Source: JAWPMV01 sp039819665 (lineage in GTDB: Bacteria > Bacteroidota > Bacteroidia > J057). Taken from it: a DNA stretch of 64,000 bases. Location of the stretch: NCBI GenBank assembly GCA_039819665.1, contig JBCBRM010000011.1:106052-170051 (forward strand). Reading direction: 5' to 3'. The translations under genes were made by a program, and so were the position numbers. The notes under the pieces are model-generated. The model did not search any database. It had not been told where the DNA came from and saw nothing but the letters and a program-made list of their open reading frames with translations. Shown piece by piece: positions 16,460 through 24,219 of the stretch; within the stretch, counting starts at the first letter, position 1, and each line of letters starts with the position of its first letter.

Positions 16460-17650
16460 ATGAAAAAATACTACTTCCTCATCCTTTGCCTTAGCATGTT
16501 TAGTTGTGAACAAATACCTATGGTTGAAACACTTGATGGTAGAAAGCATGATCCAGAGGAACTTTCATTAAAAATTCAGGATATTCTGGATAAAGCACAG
16601 CTTGCTGGACTTTCAGTCCAAATTTTTAATCATCATCAGCGGGTCTATGAACAGGCTTTCGGTTTTGCGAATCAGGAAAAAGGAGATAGTCTGAATAATC
16701 AACACATTTTTTATGGAGCCTCTTTTAGTAAGGCAGTATTTGGGTATATCATTGCGGATTTGGTGGTAAATGGAAAATTGGATTTGGATAGACCCCTGCA
16801 ATCCTATCTGGGACAGGCCCTGCCAGAGATTCCATTTGAGAAAGATTGGAAAGGCTATGGAAATCTAAAGGACGATTTGCGCTATGAGAAAATTACAGCT
16901 CGTATGTGCATGAATCATAGTAGCGGTTTTCCCAATTGGCGATGGATTACCAAAGAGGGGCAATTTGATCCGGAAGGAAATATTCAGATTTTATTTGAGC
17001 CCGGGGATAGATATAGCTATTCGGGCGAAGGCATACATTTGCTACAATTTGTGATAGAACAGATCATGGGGCAAAGCATAGAAGAAATAGCTCAGGAGAA
17101 AGTCTTTCGCCCCCTCAATATGGAAATGACTAGCTATATATGGCAGAAAAGATTTGAGGGGAAATTCTGTCTGGGGCATAAAGCGGACGGAACTACCTAC
17201 CGCAAGGATCGGGAGGATGAAGCGGGAGCAGCCGGTTCGATGGAAACTACACCTGAAGATTATTCAAAGTTCTTTTCCCATATGCTTAAGTTATATAAAG
17301 CGGGGGATGCAAGAGTAAAGCTCATGTTTGAGCCAAGTATAAAGATTCATTCGGAGATGCAGTTTGGTCCTAAATCATGGATCGATTCCGGCAGGTACGA
17401 TAATATTGGTCTGGGCTATGGAATCGGCTGGGGTTTATTAGAGAGCCCACATGGCATAGGGGCTTTTAAAGAAGGCCATAGCGAGGGTTTTCAGCATTAT
17501 AGCATTATGTTTCCTGAGAAAGGTATAGGAGTGATTCTTATGTCCAATAGTGATAGGGGAGAGCGTACGTTTAAAGAACTTTTGAAGCTAACAATAGGGG
17601 ATAGCTTTACCCCCTGGGAGTGGGAGAATTATATCCCCTATTATCAGTAA
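16460..17650 (+). CDS. Beta-lactamase-family serine hydrolase lipoprotein
   Basis: 396 residues, lipoprotein signal MFSC (Cys16). Active-site elements of the penicillin-binding/beta-lactamase class C fold: SFSK at 88-91 (SxxK, nucleophile Ser88), YSYSGEG in place of YxN, and HSEGF in the KTG/HxG position. The family covers D-aminopeptidases, esterases and D-Ala carboxypeptidases of the periplasm. No regulator of the AmpR type is adjacent, so antibiotic hydrolysis is unlikely to be its job. Confidence 0.85.
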   Translation: MKKYYFLILCLSMFSCEQIPMVETLDGRKHDPEELSLKIQDILDKAQLAGLSVQIFNHHQRVYEQAFGFANQEKGDSLNNQHIFYGASFSKAVFGYIIADLVVNGKLDLDRPLQSYLGQALPEIPFEKDWKGYGNLKDDLRYEKITARMCMNHSSGFPNWRWITKEGQFDPEGNIQILFEPGDRYSYSGEGIHLLQFVIEQIMGQSIEEIAQEKVFRPLNMEMTSYIWQKRFEGKFCLGHKADGTTYRKDREDEAGAAGSMETTPEDYSKFFSHMLKLYKAGDARVKLMFEPSIKIHSEMQFGPKSWIDSGRYDNIGLGYGIGWGLLESPHGIGAFKEGHSEGFQHYSIMFPEKGIGVILMSNSDRGERTFKELLKLTIGDSFTPWEWENYIPYYQ

Positions 17651-17709
17651 AAAGTACAATTTCAAGGATCAAATTTAAGAGCAAAGCCAGAACAAATACA
17701 TACTCCATA

Positions 17710-17802
17710 GGTCATCCCGGAATCTACTTGATATCCGGGACCTCTAGCTACTTCCCATTTGCTAGAGATCCCGGCACTTATCATTAAGGCCGGGATTACA
17801 TG
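17710..17802 (+). repeat. 93-bp dispersed repeat, copy 1
   Basis: Contains two nested hairpins: CCCGGAATCT with ATATCCGGG, and GATCCCGGC with GGCCGGGAT. The same element occurs in reverse orientation at 28944-29037 with the same order of blocks (GGTCATCCCGGAATCT, GATATCCGGGA, CTCTAGCTA, AGATCCCGGC, TAAGGCCGGGAT). A REP/MITE-like intergenic element without coding capacity. Confidence 0.75.
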
Positions 17803-17824
17803 TTTCTCGTAGAAAAACAAAAAT

Positions 17825-17854
17825 TTGTATAGTTAGGAATCCTCACTATATTTG
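17825..17854 (+). promoter_or_regulatory. Consensus promoter TTG-N19-TATATTTG
   Basis: TTG at 17825-17827 and TATATTTG at 17847-17854 with exactly 19 nt between, the best match to the Bacteroidota housekeeping promoter in the window. The 19-nt spacer is largely filled by an operator half-copy. Confidence 0.8.
17832..17846. promoter_or_regulatory. Operator 1 (GTTAGGA-A-TCCTCAC) inside the promoter spacer
   Basis: A near-perfect dyad (6 of 7 pairs) located between the -33 and -7 elements of the promoter for the gene at 17934. The perfect copy lies 64 nt downstream. The MarR gene at 18725 is the likely source of the binding protein, which is an inference from proximity. Confidence 0.6.
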
Positions 17855-17895
17855 TATCGAGCTTTCGGTTGAAGGCTCTTCTTTTAATCAATATG

Positions 17896-17910
17896 GTTAG
17901 GAATCCTAAC
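17896..17910. promoter_or_regulatory. Operator 2, perfect dyad GTTAGGA-A-TCCTAAC
   Basis: A 15-bp perfect palindrome with a 1-nt centre, 23 nt before the ATG at 17934. Identical to operator 1 except one base. Size and place fit a MarR dimer acting in the leader of the gene. Confidence 0.65.
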
Positions 17911-17933
17911 ATAAAATCAAAATTCTAAATAGC

Positions 17934-18665
17934 ATGAAAAAGTATCTCTTAATCTTTAGCTTATTTATCGCCTCGGCTTGTACAGCCATTGCATGCCCTG
18001 AATGCCCTTCTTACAAAAATGATGACTTCCAAATCAAGTCTGCCCGCGTCATACATAAAGCAGATCTAGGAATAACGGTCTGGGAAATAGAAGTAGAGGG
18101 TAGGGCAGGGGAAACTCAACCTAGGCCTGCCGGTCAATTAGATGGAGCTCCAGTACTAGGCTATGTTTTCCCTACTTCCCTAAAGTCAGCAGATGTAGGA
18201 TTTGGTGAAACAGAGGGAATCGTGGCACTTGCCTTAACTTCTCATCCTGACTTTGATGATACGCCGCTATGGGATGAAAATGCAGATCAGGTTTTTGATA
18301 ATGACGGTATCATCTGGCATCCTCATTGGGTGGTCCTGACCAAAGACGATCGGGTCGCAGGAGGCTTATCCGTGAAACAATTTGATAAAACCAATGAGAC
18401 TGTAGTTCTGCCTCCTACCAATCCCGGTATGCCTATGTATATGGACTCACCCGGATTTCCAGTAAGTATTCAGGGAAATACGATACGAGTAGTGGTTCCT
18501 GATTATCGAATGAATGGGAAGACAGCCTTCAGCTTTGATGCCGTAAGCTGTTATATGAAGGTAAATACGAGCAAAAGCGACAAACCTATGTTGGGCGTTT
18601 ATGAAGTCTATGGAGTTGCGAGTGGAGATCTGTCTCTGCCCTACAAAGTCCAGAAAAAAGAATAG
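17934..18665 (+). CDS. Exported protein, probable target of the MarR regulator
   Basis: 243 residues with a signal peptide (about 1-20). The first cysteines, TAIACPECP, follow directly, so it could be a lipoprotein or hold a redox CPEC pair. I do not recognise the family. Segments such as DNDGIIWHPHWVVLTKDDRVAGGLSV and RVVVPDYRMNGKTAFSFDAVSCYMKV suggest a beta-sandwich. Possible metal ligands are HPH and nearby Asp. It has a consensus promoter with two dyad operators and is followed by the MarR gene, so it is probably controlled by that regulator. Confidence 0.7.
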   Translation: MKKYLLIFSLFIASACTAIACPECPSYKNDDFQIKSARVIHKADLGITVWEIEVEGRAGETQPRPAGQLDGAPVLGYVFPTSLKSADVGFGETEGIVALALTSHPDFDDTPLWDENADQVFDNDGIIWHPHWVVLTKDDRVAGGLSVKQFDKTNETVVLPPTNPGMPMYMDSPGFPVSIQGNTIRVVVPDYRMNGKTAFSFDAVSCYMKVNTSKSDKPMLGVYEVYGVASGDLSLPYKVQKKE

Positions 18666-18693
18666 GTTTTTCCTGTACGTAAGGATGTGTAAC

Positions 18694-18721
18694 TTGCCTG
18701 TCTGGATTTCCAGGCAGGCAA
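18694..18721 (+). promoter_or_regulatory. 12-bp hairpin abutting the MarR start codon
   Basis: TTGCCTGTCTGG pairs with CCAGGCAGGCAA (one T-G wobble) around a 4-nt ATTT loop and ends 3 nt before the first ATG of the MarR gene. No T-run follows. It may attenuate read-through or hide the ribosome-binding region. Confidence 0.5.
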
Positions 18722-18724
18722 TTC

Positions 18725-19342
18725 ATGGATATGAGCAAAAGTAGTTTTGACATAAGATTTCAGGAAAAAAATATGGCTGCAAAGATTGTTGCTGGCCTGG
18801 AGAGAATTGCAGAGGCTTTTCGAGTTTTGATTTGGGAGCGGGCGAAAAAACTGGGTCTTAGCCCTATTCAGATTCAATTGTTGATCTTTATCGCCCACCA
18901 CGAACAGAAGCTCTGTAATGTCAGTCATTTAGCCCAGGAATTCAACCTCACCAAGCCTACCATTAGCGACGCTATAAGAGTTTTGGCGAATAAAGGCTTG
19001 ATCAAAAAAGAAGCCTCTCTTGTAGATAAAAGAGCATACTCTATACTTTTAAGCAAAAAAGGCAAGGAGATTGTTGGCCAAACAGAGGGCTTTGCTCATT
19101 CGATTTATGAGGGAGTGGAAAGTCTGGAAGAAACAGCTCAGGAAAGTCTATTCGGCCAAATCAGTGATTTGATCCAAAAACTCAATAAGCAGGGAATCTT
19201 GAGTGTCCAACGTAATTGTCAAAGTTGCAGATTCTACAGAAAAAAGGAGGAAGGACATTATTGCAATTTACTCAAGCTCGATTTGGCTGAGGGGGAGCTT
19301 CGGATTGATTGCGCTGAACATGAATTGGCAAATACTAAATAA
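18725..19342 (+). CDS. MarR-family regulator with a four-cysteine C-terminal tail
   Basis: 205 residues. A winged helix-turn-helix of MarR type (about 45-115: LSPIQIQLLIFI, NVSHLAQEFNLTKPTISDAIRVLANKGLI, DKRAYSILLSKKG). After a helical dimer part comes a tail with Cys165, Cys168, Cys180 and Cys196, spaced CX2CX11CX15C and ending RIDCAEHE. This looks like a metal or iron-sulfur site, so redox or metal sensing is plausible. Two GTTAGGA dyads upstream of the preceding gene are its likely operators. A small ankyrin gene follows after 15 nt. ATG codons at 18725 and 18731 are both possible starts. Confidence 0.85.
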   Translation: MDMSKSSFDIRFQEKNMAAKIVAGLERIAEAFRVLIWERAKKLGLSPIQIQLLIFIAHHEQKLCNVSHLAQEFNLTKPTISDAIRVLANKGLIKKEASLVDKRAYSILLSKKGKEIVGQTEGFAHSIYEGVESLEETAQESLFGQISDLIQKLNKQGILSVQRNCQSCRFYRKKEEGHYCNLLKLDLAEGELRIDCAEHELANTK

Positions 19343-19357
19343 ATTAAACCTAATCAT

Positions 19358-19648
19358 ATGGGTGGAGACTGGAAAGAAATGTTATATGCAGCGGAAAAAG
19401 GAGACCTGGAGCTGCTGACTTATCACATCAAAATGGGTGCTGATCCCAATTATCAGCACCCGGAATTTTTAACAACTCCTTTAATCGAAAGTATTCGAAC
19501 CGGCCATCTGAATTGTGCCAAATACTTATTGGAGAATGGCGCTGATCCTACCATAAAGGAAGCCTTCGGTCCACATACGCCTTTGGAACTGGCGAAATTT
19601 CTTAAGAATAAAGAAGCCATCAAGCTAATCAATTCTTATTTATCCTAA
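19358..19648 (+). CDS. Small ankyrin-repeat protein
   Basis: 96 residues made of two to three ankyrin repeats: DWKEMLYAAEKGDLELLTYHIKMGADPNYQ, TTPLIESIRTGHLNCAKYLLENGADPT, and HTPLELAKFLKNKEAIKLI. No signal peptide, so cytosolic. Ankyrin repeats bind other proteins. It follows the MarR gene closely and may be co-transcribed with it; a role in sensing or in the response is not shown. Confidence 0.85.
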   Translation: MGGDWKEMLYAAEKGDLELLTYHIKMGADPNYQHPEFLTTPLIESIRTGHLNCAKYLLENGADPTIKEAFGPHTPLELAKFLKNKEAIKLINSYLS

Positions 19649-19767
19649 GGTCTGAAGTAAACCTTATGATATAGTAAGCTCTGATAAAATTGGAGGAAAG
19701 GATTGGGATACCTTATAGTTTCAAAAATGCCTAAATTCAATTTACCGCTGTTTCTGAATACCCGTAT

Positions 19768-20796
19768 ATGAATACGCGAAATCGATTCTATATTATCTTA
19801 AGTCTAAGTCTGATTTTCGGATTTCTCTCTTGCGAGGAAGAAATTCCTACTCCAGAAATAGAGTTTGATGCCCTACCCACGATTTATGAAAATCTGGATG
19901 CCAAATATGCAGCTGATCTTTCCTATGGACCTTTCCCCGAAAATACTTTTGACATTTTCCTCCCCAATGTATCTGGTCCTACTCCCCTTATAATTTTCAT
20001 TCATGGAGGTGGATTTACTGGTGGAGATAAAAGTATCATTTACTCTACAAGCGCTTTAAATGCAGCAAGAAATTTGCCTGAGGAAATCAGGAAATATATA
20101 GGAGCAGGCATCGCCTTTGCCAGCATTAACTATCGATTGCTCGCTGATCAGGATGAAGAGGGAGTTTTGAAACCCTTAGGGGATAGCCGGAGATGCCTTC
20201 AATACATAAGATCTATTGCTAAAAGTCTCAATATTGATAAAGAGAAAATTGCCTTAACCGGAAACTCTGCGGGTGGAGGTACTGCCTTGTGGCTGACTTT
20301 TCATGACGATATGATGGATGCTAGGAATAGTGATCCCATATTACGAGAATCTACCAGGGTATTGGGAGCAGCAGTCTCAGAAACCCAGGCAAGCTACGAC
20401 CTCATGACCTGGGAAACCAATGTCTTCGGAGAATTTGACTTACAGCTGCAAGCCCTCGTAAACTTTGATCCTGACCTGGAAATACGATTTAATTCCTTTT
20501 ATGGGATCAGTGATTTCTCAGAATTTGAATCTACAGAAATTCAAGCTTACAGAAGAGAGGTTGATATGCTTTCCTGGTTGACGCCTGATGATCCTGAATT
20601 TTGGGTGAGCAATACCAAGCAGCCTTTAGGTACACCGGTAGATTTGGGACAACTGCTTCATCATCCCTATCATGCCCGCGAACTTCTCCGAAAAGGCAAT
20701 TCTATCGGCTTGCTTAGCTATGTTACCTATGGGCCTTTCCCTGATCCGGGAAGAGAAGCCTTAAGTGATTACCTGATCAGGGTTTGCACAGAATAA
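19768..20796 (+). CDS. Alpha/beta-hydrolase (BD-FAE/carboxylesterase type) lipoprotein
   Basis: 342 residues, lipoprotein signal ending in GFLSC (Cys22). Oxyanion-hole motif FIHGGGFTGGD, nucleophile elbow GNSAGGGTALWL, and late His candidates in LLHHPYHARELL. The whole follows the esterase/lipase fold-3 layout used by feruloyl esterases and acetyl-xylan esterases of Bacteroidota. The lid region with DLMTWETNVFGEFDLQLQ is longer than in small esterases. Own unit, surface or periplasmic. The substrate is unknown. Confidence 0.85.
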   Translation: MNTRNRFYIILSLSLIFGFLSCEEEIPTPEIEFDALPTIYENLDAKYAADLSYGPFPENTFDIFLPNVSGPTPLIIFIHGGGFTGGDKSIIYSTSALNAARNLPEEIRKYIGAGIAFASINYRLLADQDEEGVLKPLGDSRRCLQYIRSIAKSLNIDKEKIALTGNSAGGGTALWLTFHDDMMDARNSDPILRESTRVLGAAVSETQASYDLMTWETNVFGEFDLQLQALVNFDPDLEIRFNSFYGISDFSEFESTEIQAYRREVDMLSWLTPDDPEFWVSNTKQPLGTPVDLGQLLHHPYHARELLRKGNSIGLLSYVTYGPFPDPGREALSDYLIRVCTE

Positions 20797-20852
20797 AGGA
20801 AATTTCGGCCAGATAATTAGGTTTAAGGAATAATTCCTATCTTGAAAATATC

Positions 20853-21236
20853 ATGGCAAAGAGTGCAAGCACAACTTATCCTGACGTTATCGTTGATGTC
20901 CTTTTTGAAAAGGGATTGCTATACTTTGTCATTATCAACAATTCAGATGTGGTCGCTCGCAATGTTCGGGTAAAATTTGATCGTAAGATTGTAGGAGTTC
21001 AAGGCCGTATCGTAGTTTCAGACTTAAACATTTTTGATGCATTGGACTTCCTTGCTCCACGTAAGGAGATACGAGTTTTTATCGATGTAGCTCAGGGGTA
21101 TTTTGCGAGAAAAGGTCCTCCTAAAATCAAACTCAATCTGGAATGGCGAAATGAGGGACGAAAGAAATTTACCCGTACTATATACCATAATCTCTCCATC
21201 TATGAGGATATGGGATACCTTGGAAATATAGAATAA
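20853..21236 (+). CDS. Uncharacterised partner of an orphan injection-system tube protein
   Basis: 127 residues, no signal peptide. Beta-rich body starting YPDVIVDVLFEKGLLYFVIINNSDVVARNVRVKFD, then FLAPRKEIRVFIDVAQGYF and a C-terminal YHNLSIYEDMGYL. It looks like an Ig-like or CARDB-like beta sandwich. I have seen related proteins next to tail-tube genes, and here the tube gene follows after 15 nt. A chaperone, adaptor or structural role is inferred from that pairing. Confidence 0.65.
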   Translation: MAKSASTTYPDVIVDVLFEKGLLYFVIINNSDVVARNVRVKFDRKIVGVQGRIVVSDLNIFDALDFLAPRKEIRVFIDVAQGYFARKGPPKIKLNLEWRNEGRKKFTRTIYHNLSIYEDMGYLGNIE

Positions 21237-21251
21237 TTTAACACTAAAGAT

Positions 21252-21686
21252 ATGGCAAGAAATTATCCAATGGCAGGCTCTCACTTTCAGGTGGATTGGG
21301 GAGGAACTTCCATCAGTTTTGCAACAGTCTCGGGTTTGCGTATAACACATGAAATAGTAGAATACCGAGGGGGGGCTGATCCAGAATATTCAAATATGAA
21401 AATGCCTATTGCAACAAAATATTCAGATATCACCTTAAAAAGAGGAATTTGCCAGGGAGATAATGAATTTTTTCACTGGATGAATACGGTTGCTTTAAAC
21501 ACGATTGAAAGACGTGATATCACCATTAGTCTTTTGAATGAAAGCCATGAACCCGTTGTGGTTTGGAAAGTGAAAAGTGCTTTTCCTAAAGAGGTTGCTT
21601 ACGGAGATTTAGACGCAATGAATGCAACTTTCGCAATTGAAGAACTGCTTATAACCCATGAAGGAATGACTGTTCAGAATGATTAA
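21252..21686 (+). CDS. Phage-tail-tube/eCIS tube protein, gp19 family
   Basis: 144 residues with the T4-gp19-like tube pattern: YPMAGSHFQVDWGGTSISFATVSGLRITHEIVEYRGGADPEYSNMKMPIATKYSDITLKRGICQGDNEFFHWMNTVALNTIERRDITISLLNESHEPVVVWKVKSAFPKEV, split here as a description of one continuous match along the entire length. This is the inner-tube subunit of contractile injection systems (eCIS, Afp, PVC). No sheath, baseplate, spike or AAA ATPase gene lies within the window, so it is an orphan. Confidence 0.85.
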   Translation: MARNYPMAGSHFQVDWGGTSISFATVSGLRITHEIVEYRGGADPEYSNMKMPIATKYSDITLKRGICQGDNEFFHWMNTVALNTIERRDITISLLNESHEPVVVWKVKSAFPKEVAYGDLDAMNATFAIEELLITHEGMTVQND

Positions 21687-21693
21687 GTGAAAG

Positions 21694-22275
21694 ATGAAGA
21701 TTAGTTATACGCTTACCGAAGAAGATTTTCTCCAACATCAATTATACCTTGCTTCTCAATCCCAGCGCATACGAAAAAAAGAACAGAGAACCTGGAAATT
21801 ACTATCCTTTGCCTTTTCTGCCTTAGGAGTAACTTTATTATTTACGGGTACAGCCTCTCCAGCTGGGCCTTTATCAATCCTGTTTGCTGGCCTGACTGTT
21901 TTCTTTTATCCGGCTTTTGTTAAAAGGAGATACGTCGATCACTACAGAAATCATATCCGGGAAAATTATCAAAATCGCGTAGGGCATCCAAGCGATATAG
22001 AGCTGAGGGAGGATCACCTATTTATGAAGGATAAAACCGGAGAGGGAAAAATTAAGCTGGAAGAACTCGAAAAATTAGTCGAAACCCGGCATTACTATTT
22101 CCTCCGATTGAAAAGTGGACCCTCCATCATATTCCCCAAAACGCAAATACAGGATCTAGCAGCTTTCCGAAAAAGTTTCGAGGATTTAAGTATTCCCATT
22201 CTGCCAGATATGGATTGGGAAAAAAAGTTTGTGGGATTGCCCAATTTTTTCGCCAAATCCTCAGCCAAAAACTAA
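21694..22275 (+). CDS. YcxB-like membrane protein
   Basis: 193 residues. It opens SYTLTEEDFLQHQLYLASQS, then a two-helix membrane part (about 36-75) and a C-terminal beta domain with EDHLFMKDKTGEGKIKLEELEKLVETRHYYFLRLKSG and IIFPKTQI, as in YcxB-like proteins. Function is not known. It starts 7 nt after the tube gene, which may only be chance, and its 3' end overlaps the convergent oxidoreductase gene by 15 nt. Confidence 0.75.
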   Translation: MKISYTLTEEDFLQHQLYLASQSQRIRKKEQRTWKLLSFAFSALGVTLLFTGTASPAGPLSILFAGLTVFFYPAFVKRRYVDHYRNHIRENYQNRVGHPSDIELREDHLFMKDKTGEGKIKLEELEKLVETRHYYFLRLKSGPSIIFPKTQIQDLAAFRKSFEDLSIPILPDMDWEKKFVGLPNFFAKSSAKN

Positions 22276-23466
22276 CTCCTTCATCACCTTTCCAAAGGGT
22301 TTCCAACCACTCATACTTAACTTAGGTTCTAAGCCCCTTCCCATACGTTGTAACTGCATGGCATACCAAAGGGTGTCCAGAAATCCCATTTTATCTATAG
22401 CCTTTACGCCAACTTTGATGGAGGGAACTTCAACCTTACCCAGCTTTCCGGAAATAAAATCATTGACTAAATTCGGGTTCAGGGCGAAAGGACGGGCCAA
22501 ACCTACCATGTCCAGTTCATCATTGGCGAGGGCTTCTTCCATTACTCTCACTGTACGAAATCCTCCTGTGAGTAGGAGAGGAGTTGCTGTTCTTTCTCGA
22601 GCTTTTACAATAAAATCAGCAAAATAGGCCTCTCTTTGGCGTGTACTTTCCTTTTGCATATGCCCCATCATAGCTGTTCTTTCGTAGGTGCCTCCGGAAA
22701 CCTCGATCAAATCGATTCCTTCTTCTGACAGCATATCTATGACTTCCAGGGATTCTTCCTCTGTAAAAGCCCCTCTTTGGAAATCCGCCGAATTGATTTT
22801 GATACCGATAGGATATTCATGCCCCACTTTCATCCGCATATTTCTATAAACCTCAAGAACAAATCTTGCCCGATTTTGCAAGCTTCCTCCCCATTGATCT
22901 TCTCTTTGATTGGTAAGGGAAGAAAGGAATTGACTAACCAAATACCCATGTGCCCCATGAATCTGAACGCCTTTAAAACCAGCTTTCTTTGCAACATGAG
23001 CTGTATCCCCAAAGCGATTGATGATTTGCCAGATTTCATCCTCTGTCAAAGGTCTGGGAGTTGTAAACAAGGCCTTTTGACTCAAACCTACTGCAGAAGG
23101 AGCCACCACTTCTTTATTGATAGACTTTGGTGCTTGTCTACCCGGATGGTTGATCTGCATCCAGAGAGCAGCTCCATCCGCCTGTGCATTGTTTGCCCAG
23201 TTTTTTAACAACTCTATATGGGTTTCATCTTCAATCACCACATTGTCTTTTTCCCCTAAAGCAGCCGCGTCAACCATTACGTTTCCACTAATGAGAAGTC
23301 CTGCCCCACTTTGACTCCATCGCTTGTATAGTTGAAGAATAGCATCTGAAGGTTTCCCTCCCTTAGCAGCCATATTTTCGCTCATGGCAGATTTGCAAAA
23401 CCTGTTGGGTAATACCACTCCACAAGGAAGCTTTAGAGGACTTAGTAGTTTTAAACTAGCGGACAT
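22261..23466 (-). CDS. NADH:flavin oxidoreductase (Old Yellow Enzyme family)
   Basis: 401 residues with the FMN TIM-barrel pattern: LPNRFCKSAMSENMAA, ISGNVMVDAAALGE, WMQINHPGRQAPK, GVQIHGAHGYLVSQFLS and the closing LLTGGFRT and GLARPFALNPNLV. OYE enzymes reduce activated C=C bonds with NAD(P)H and help detoxify electrophiles. The TetR gene lies divergently, with palindromic TTGAAC operators between them, so it is a likely repressed target. Confidence 0.9.
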   Translation of the reverse strand: MSASLKLLSPLKLPCGVVLPNRFCKSAMSENMAAKGGKPSDAILQLYKRWSQSGAGLLISGNVMVDAAALGEKDNVVIEDETHIELLKNWANNAQADGAALWMQINHPGRQAPKSINKEVVAPSAVGLSQKALFTTPRPLTEDEIWQIINRFGDTAHVAKKAGFKGVQIHGAHGYLVSQFLSSLTNQREDQWGGSLQNRARFVLEVYRNMRMKVGHEYPIGIKINSADFQRGAFTEEESLEVIDMLSEEGIDLIEVSGGTYERTAMMGHMQKESTRQREAYFADFIVKARERTATPLLLTGGFRTVRVMEEALANDELDMVGLARPFALNPNLVNDFISGKLGKVEVPSIKVGVKAIDKMGFLDTLWYAMQLQRMGRGLEPKLSMSGWKPFGKVMKELVFG

Positions 23467-23495
23467 AATTGCGAAGGTTGGGGTTTATGTGTAAT

Positions 23496-23509
23496 TTGAA
23501 CATGTTCAA
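23496..23509. promoter_or_regulatory. TetR operator copy 1, TTGAACATGTTCAA
   Basis: Perfect 14-bp palindrome, 30-43 nt upstream of the start of the oxidoreductase gene on the minus strand. It shares the TTGAAC-GTTCAA arms with the larger palindrome at 23543. Confidence 0.75.
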
Positions 23510-23542
23510 GTCATACAAATCAGTAAAAAAAAATTGAGAATT

Positions 23543-23574
23543 AAAAATAATTTGAACGCGTTCAAATTATTTTT
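23543..23574. promoter_or_regulatory. TetR operator copy 2, 32-bp perfect palindrome
   Basis: Arms of 16 nt, centred on ACG|CGT (core TTTGAACGCGTTCAAA). It lies 4 nt before the ATG at 23579. It is inside the frame that opens at a TTG (23534), which shows that the ATG is the true TetR start. The self-regulating operator sits in the leader. Confidence 0.8.
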
Positions 23575-23578
23575 TTCT

Positions 23579-24211
23579 ATGAAACGAATAGAACATAAGG
23601 ACGAGGTACTGAGAAAAGTTATGGAAGCTTCCGAGAGACTTTTCAAAGAACAAGGCTACCAAAAGACGAGTATTCGTCAGATTACGGCAGCAAGCGGGAT
23701 TCGTATTGGGACCCTTTATCATTTTTTTAAGGATAAGGAAGATATTTTTCGGCATATCATTTATGCCTTTATGAAAGAGATCCTGGAGCAGGTCAGCGAA
23801 CTCAGTCAGGGCGATGATCCCTGGCTTGAATTTACCTTGGAAAATTATCTGCATCTTCAGGCCATTCAGAAACATGAAAAGATTGCTGAACTCTATGTTG
23901 TAGCTCATAGTTCAGAGGCATTGTCTAAAGAACTTCTGGAGGAAAGGCAAAGACGAGATATGGAATTATTGGGGAAAATCTTACCTCATTTAAACGAAGA
24001 AGATTTTCGAATCAGGACCTTTATGCTGAGTGGATATTTCCAGACTTTTGCCCAGGAAGTGGGAAATAGTAGGCTAGAAGCAGAGGAATCTCAAATATTT
24101 AAGGTTCTGGAAATTTTTCTTTCTATTTATAACTTACATAAGGAGAAAATACGGGAATTAATGATTAATTTTGAGCAGATAATATCTAAAATTCCTAAAA
24201 AACAATCCTAG
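23579..24211 (+). CDS. TetR/AcrR-family repressor of the divergent oxidoreductase
   Basis: 210 residues from the ATG at 23579, chosen because a 32-bp palindrome occupies the sequence just before. N-terminal HTH (about 5-50): DEVLRKVMEASERLFKEQGYQKTSIRQITAASGIRIGTLYHFFKDKEDIF, i.e. a canonical TetR DNA-binding domain. The C-terminal ligand-binding helices follow (about 60-200). The gene pair and operators suggest that an electrophile or similar substrate of the oxidoreductase releases the repressor. A small secreted protein is encoded 8 nt downstream. Confidence 0.88.
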   Translation: MKRIEHKDEVLRKVMEASERLFKEQGYQKTSIRQITAASGIRIGTLYHFFKDKEDIFRHIIYAFMKEILEQVSELSQGDDPWLEFTLENYLHLQAIQKHEKIAELYVVAHSSEALSKELLEERQRRDMELLGKILPHLNEEDFRIRTFMLSGYFQTFAQEVGNSRLEAEESQIFKVLEIFLSIYNLHKEKIRELMINFEQIISKIPKKQS

Positions 24212-24219
24212 CTTAAGTT

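Noticed and set aside
23534..23578. Start of the TetR gene at the TTG
   Set aside because: It would place a 32-bp perfect palindrome in coding sequence, while the ATG at 23579 directly precedes the usual TetR N-terminus.
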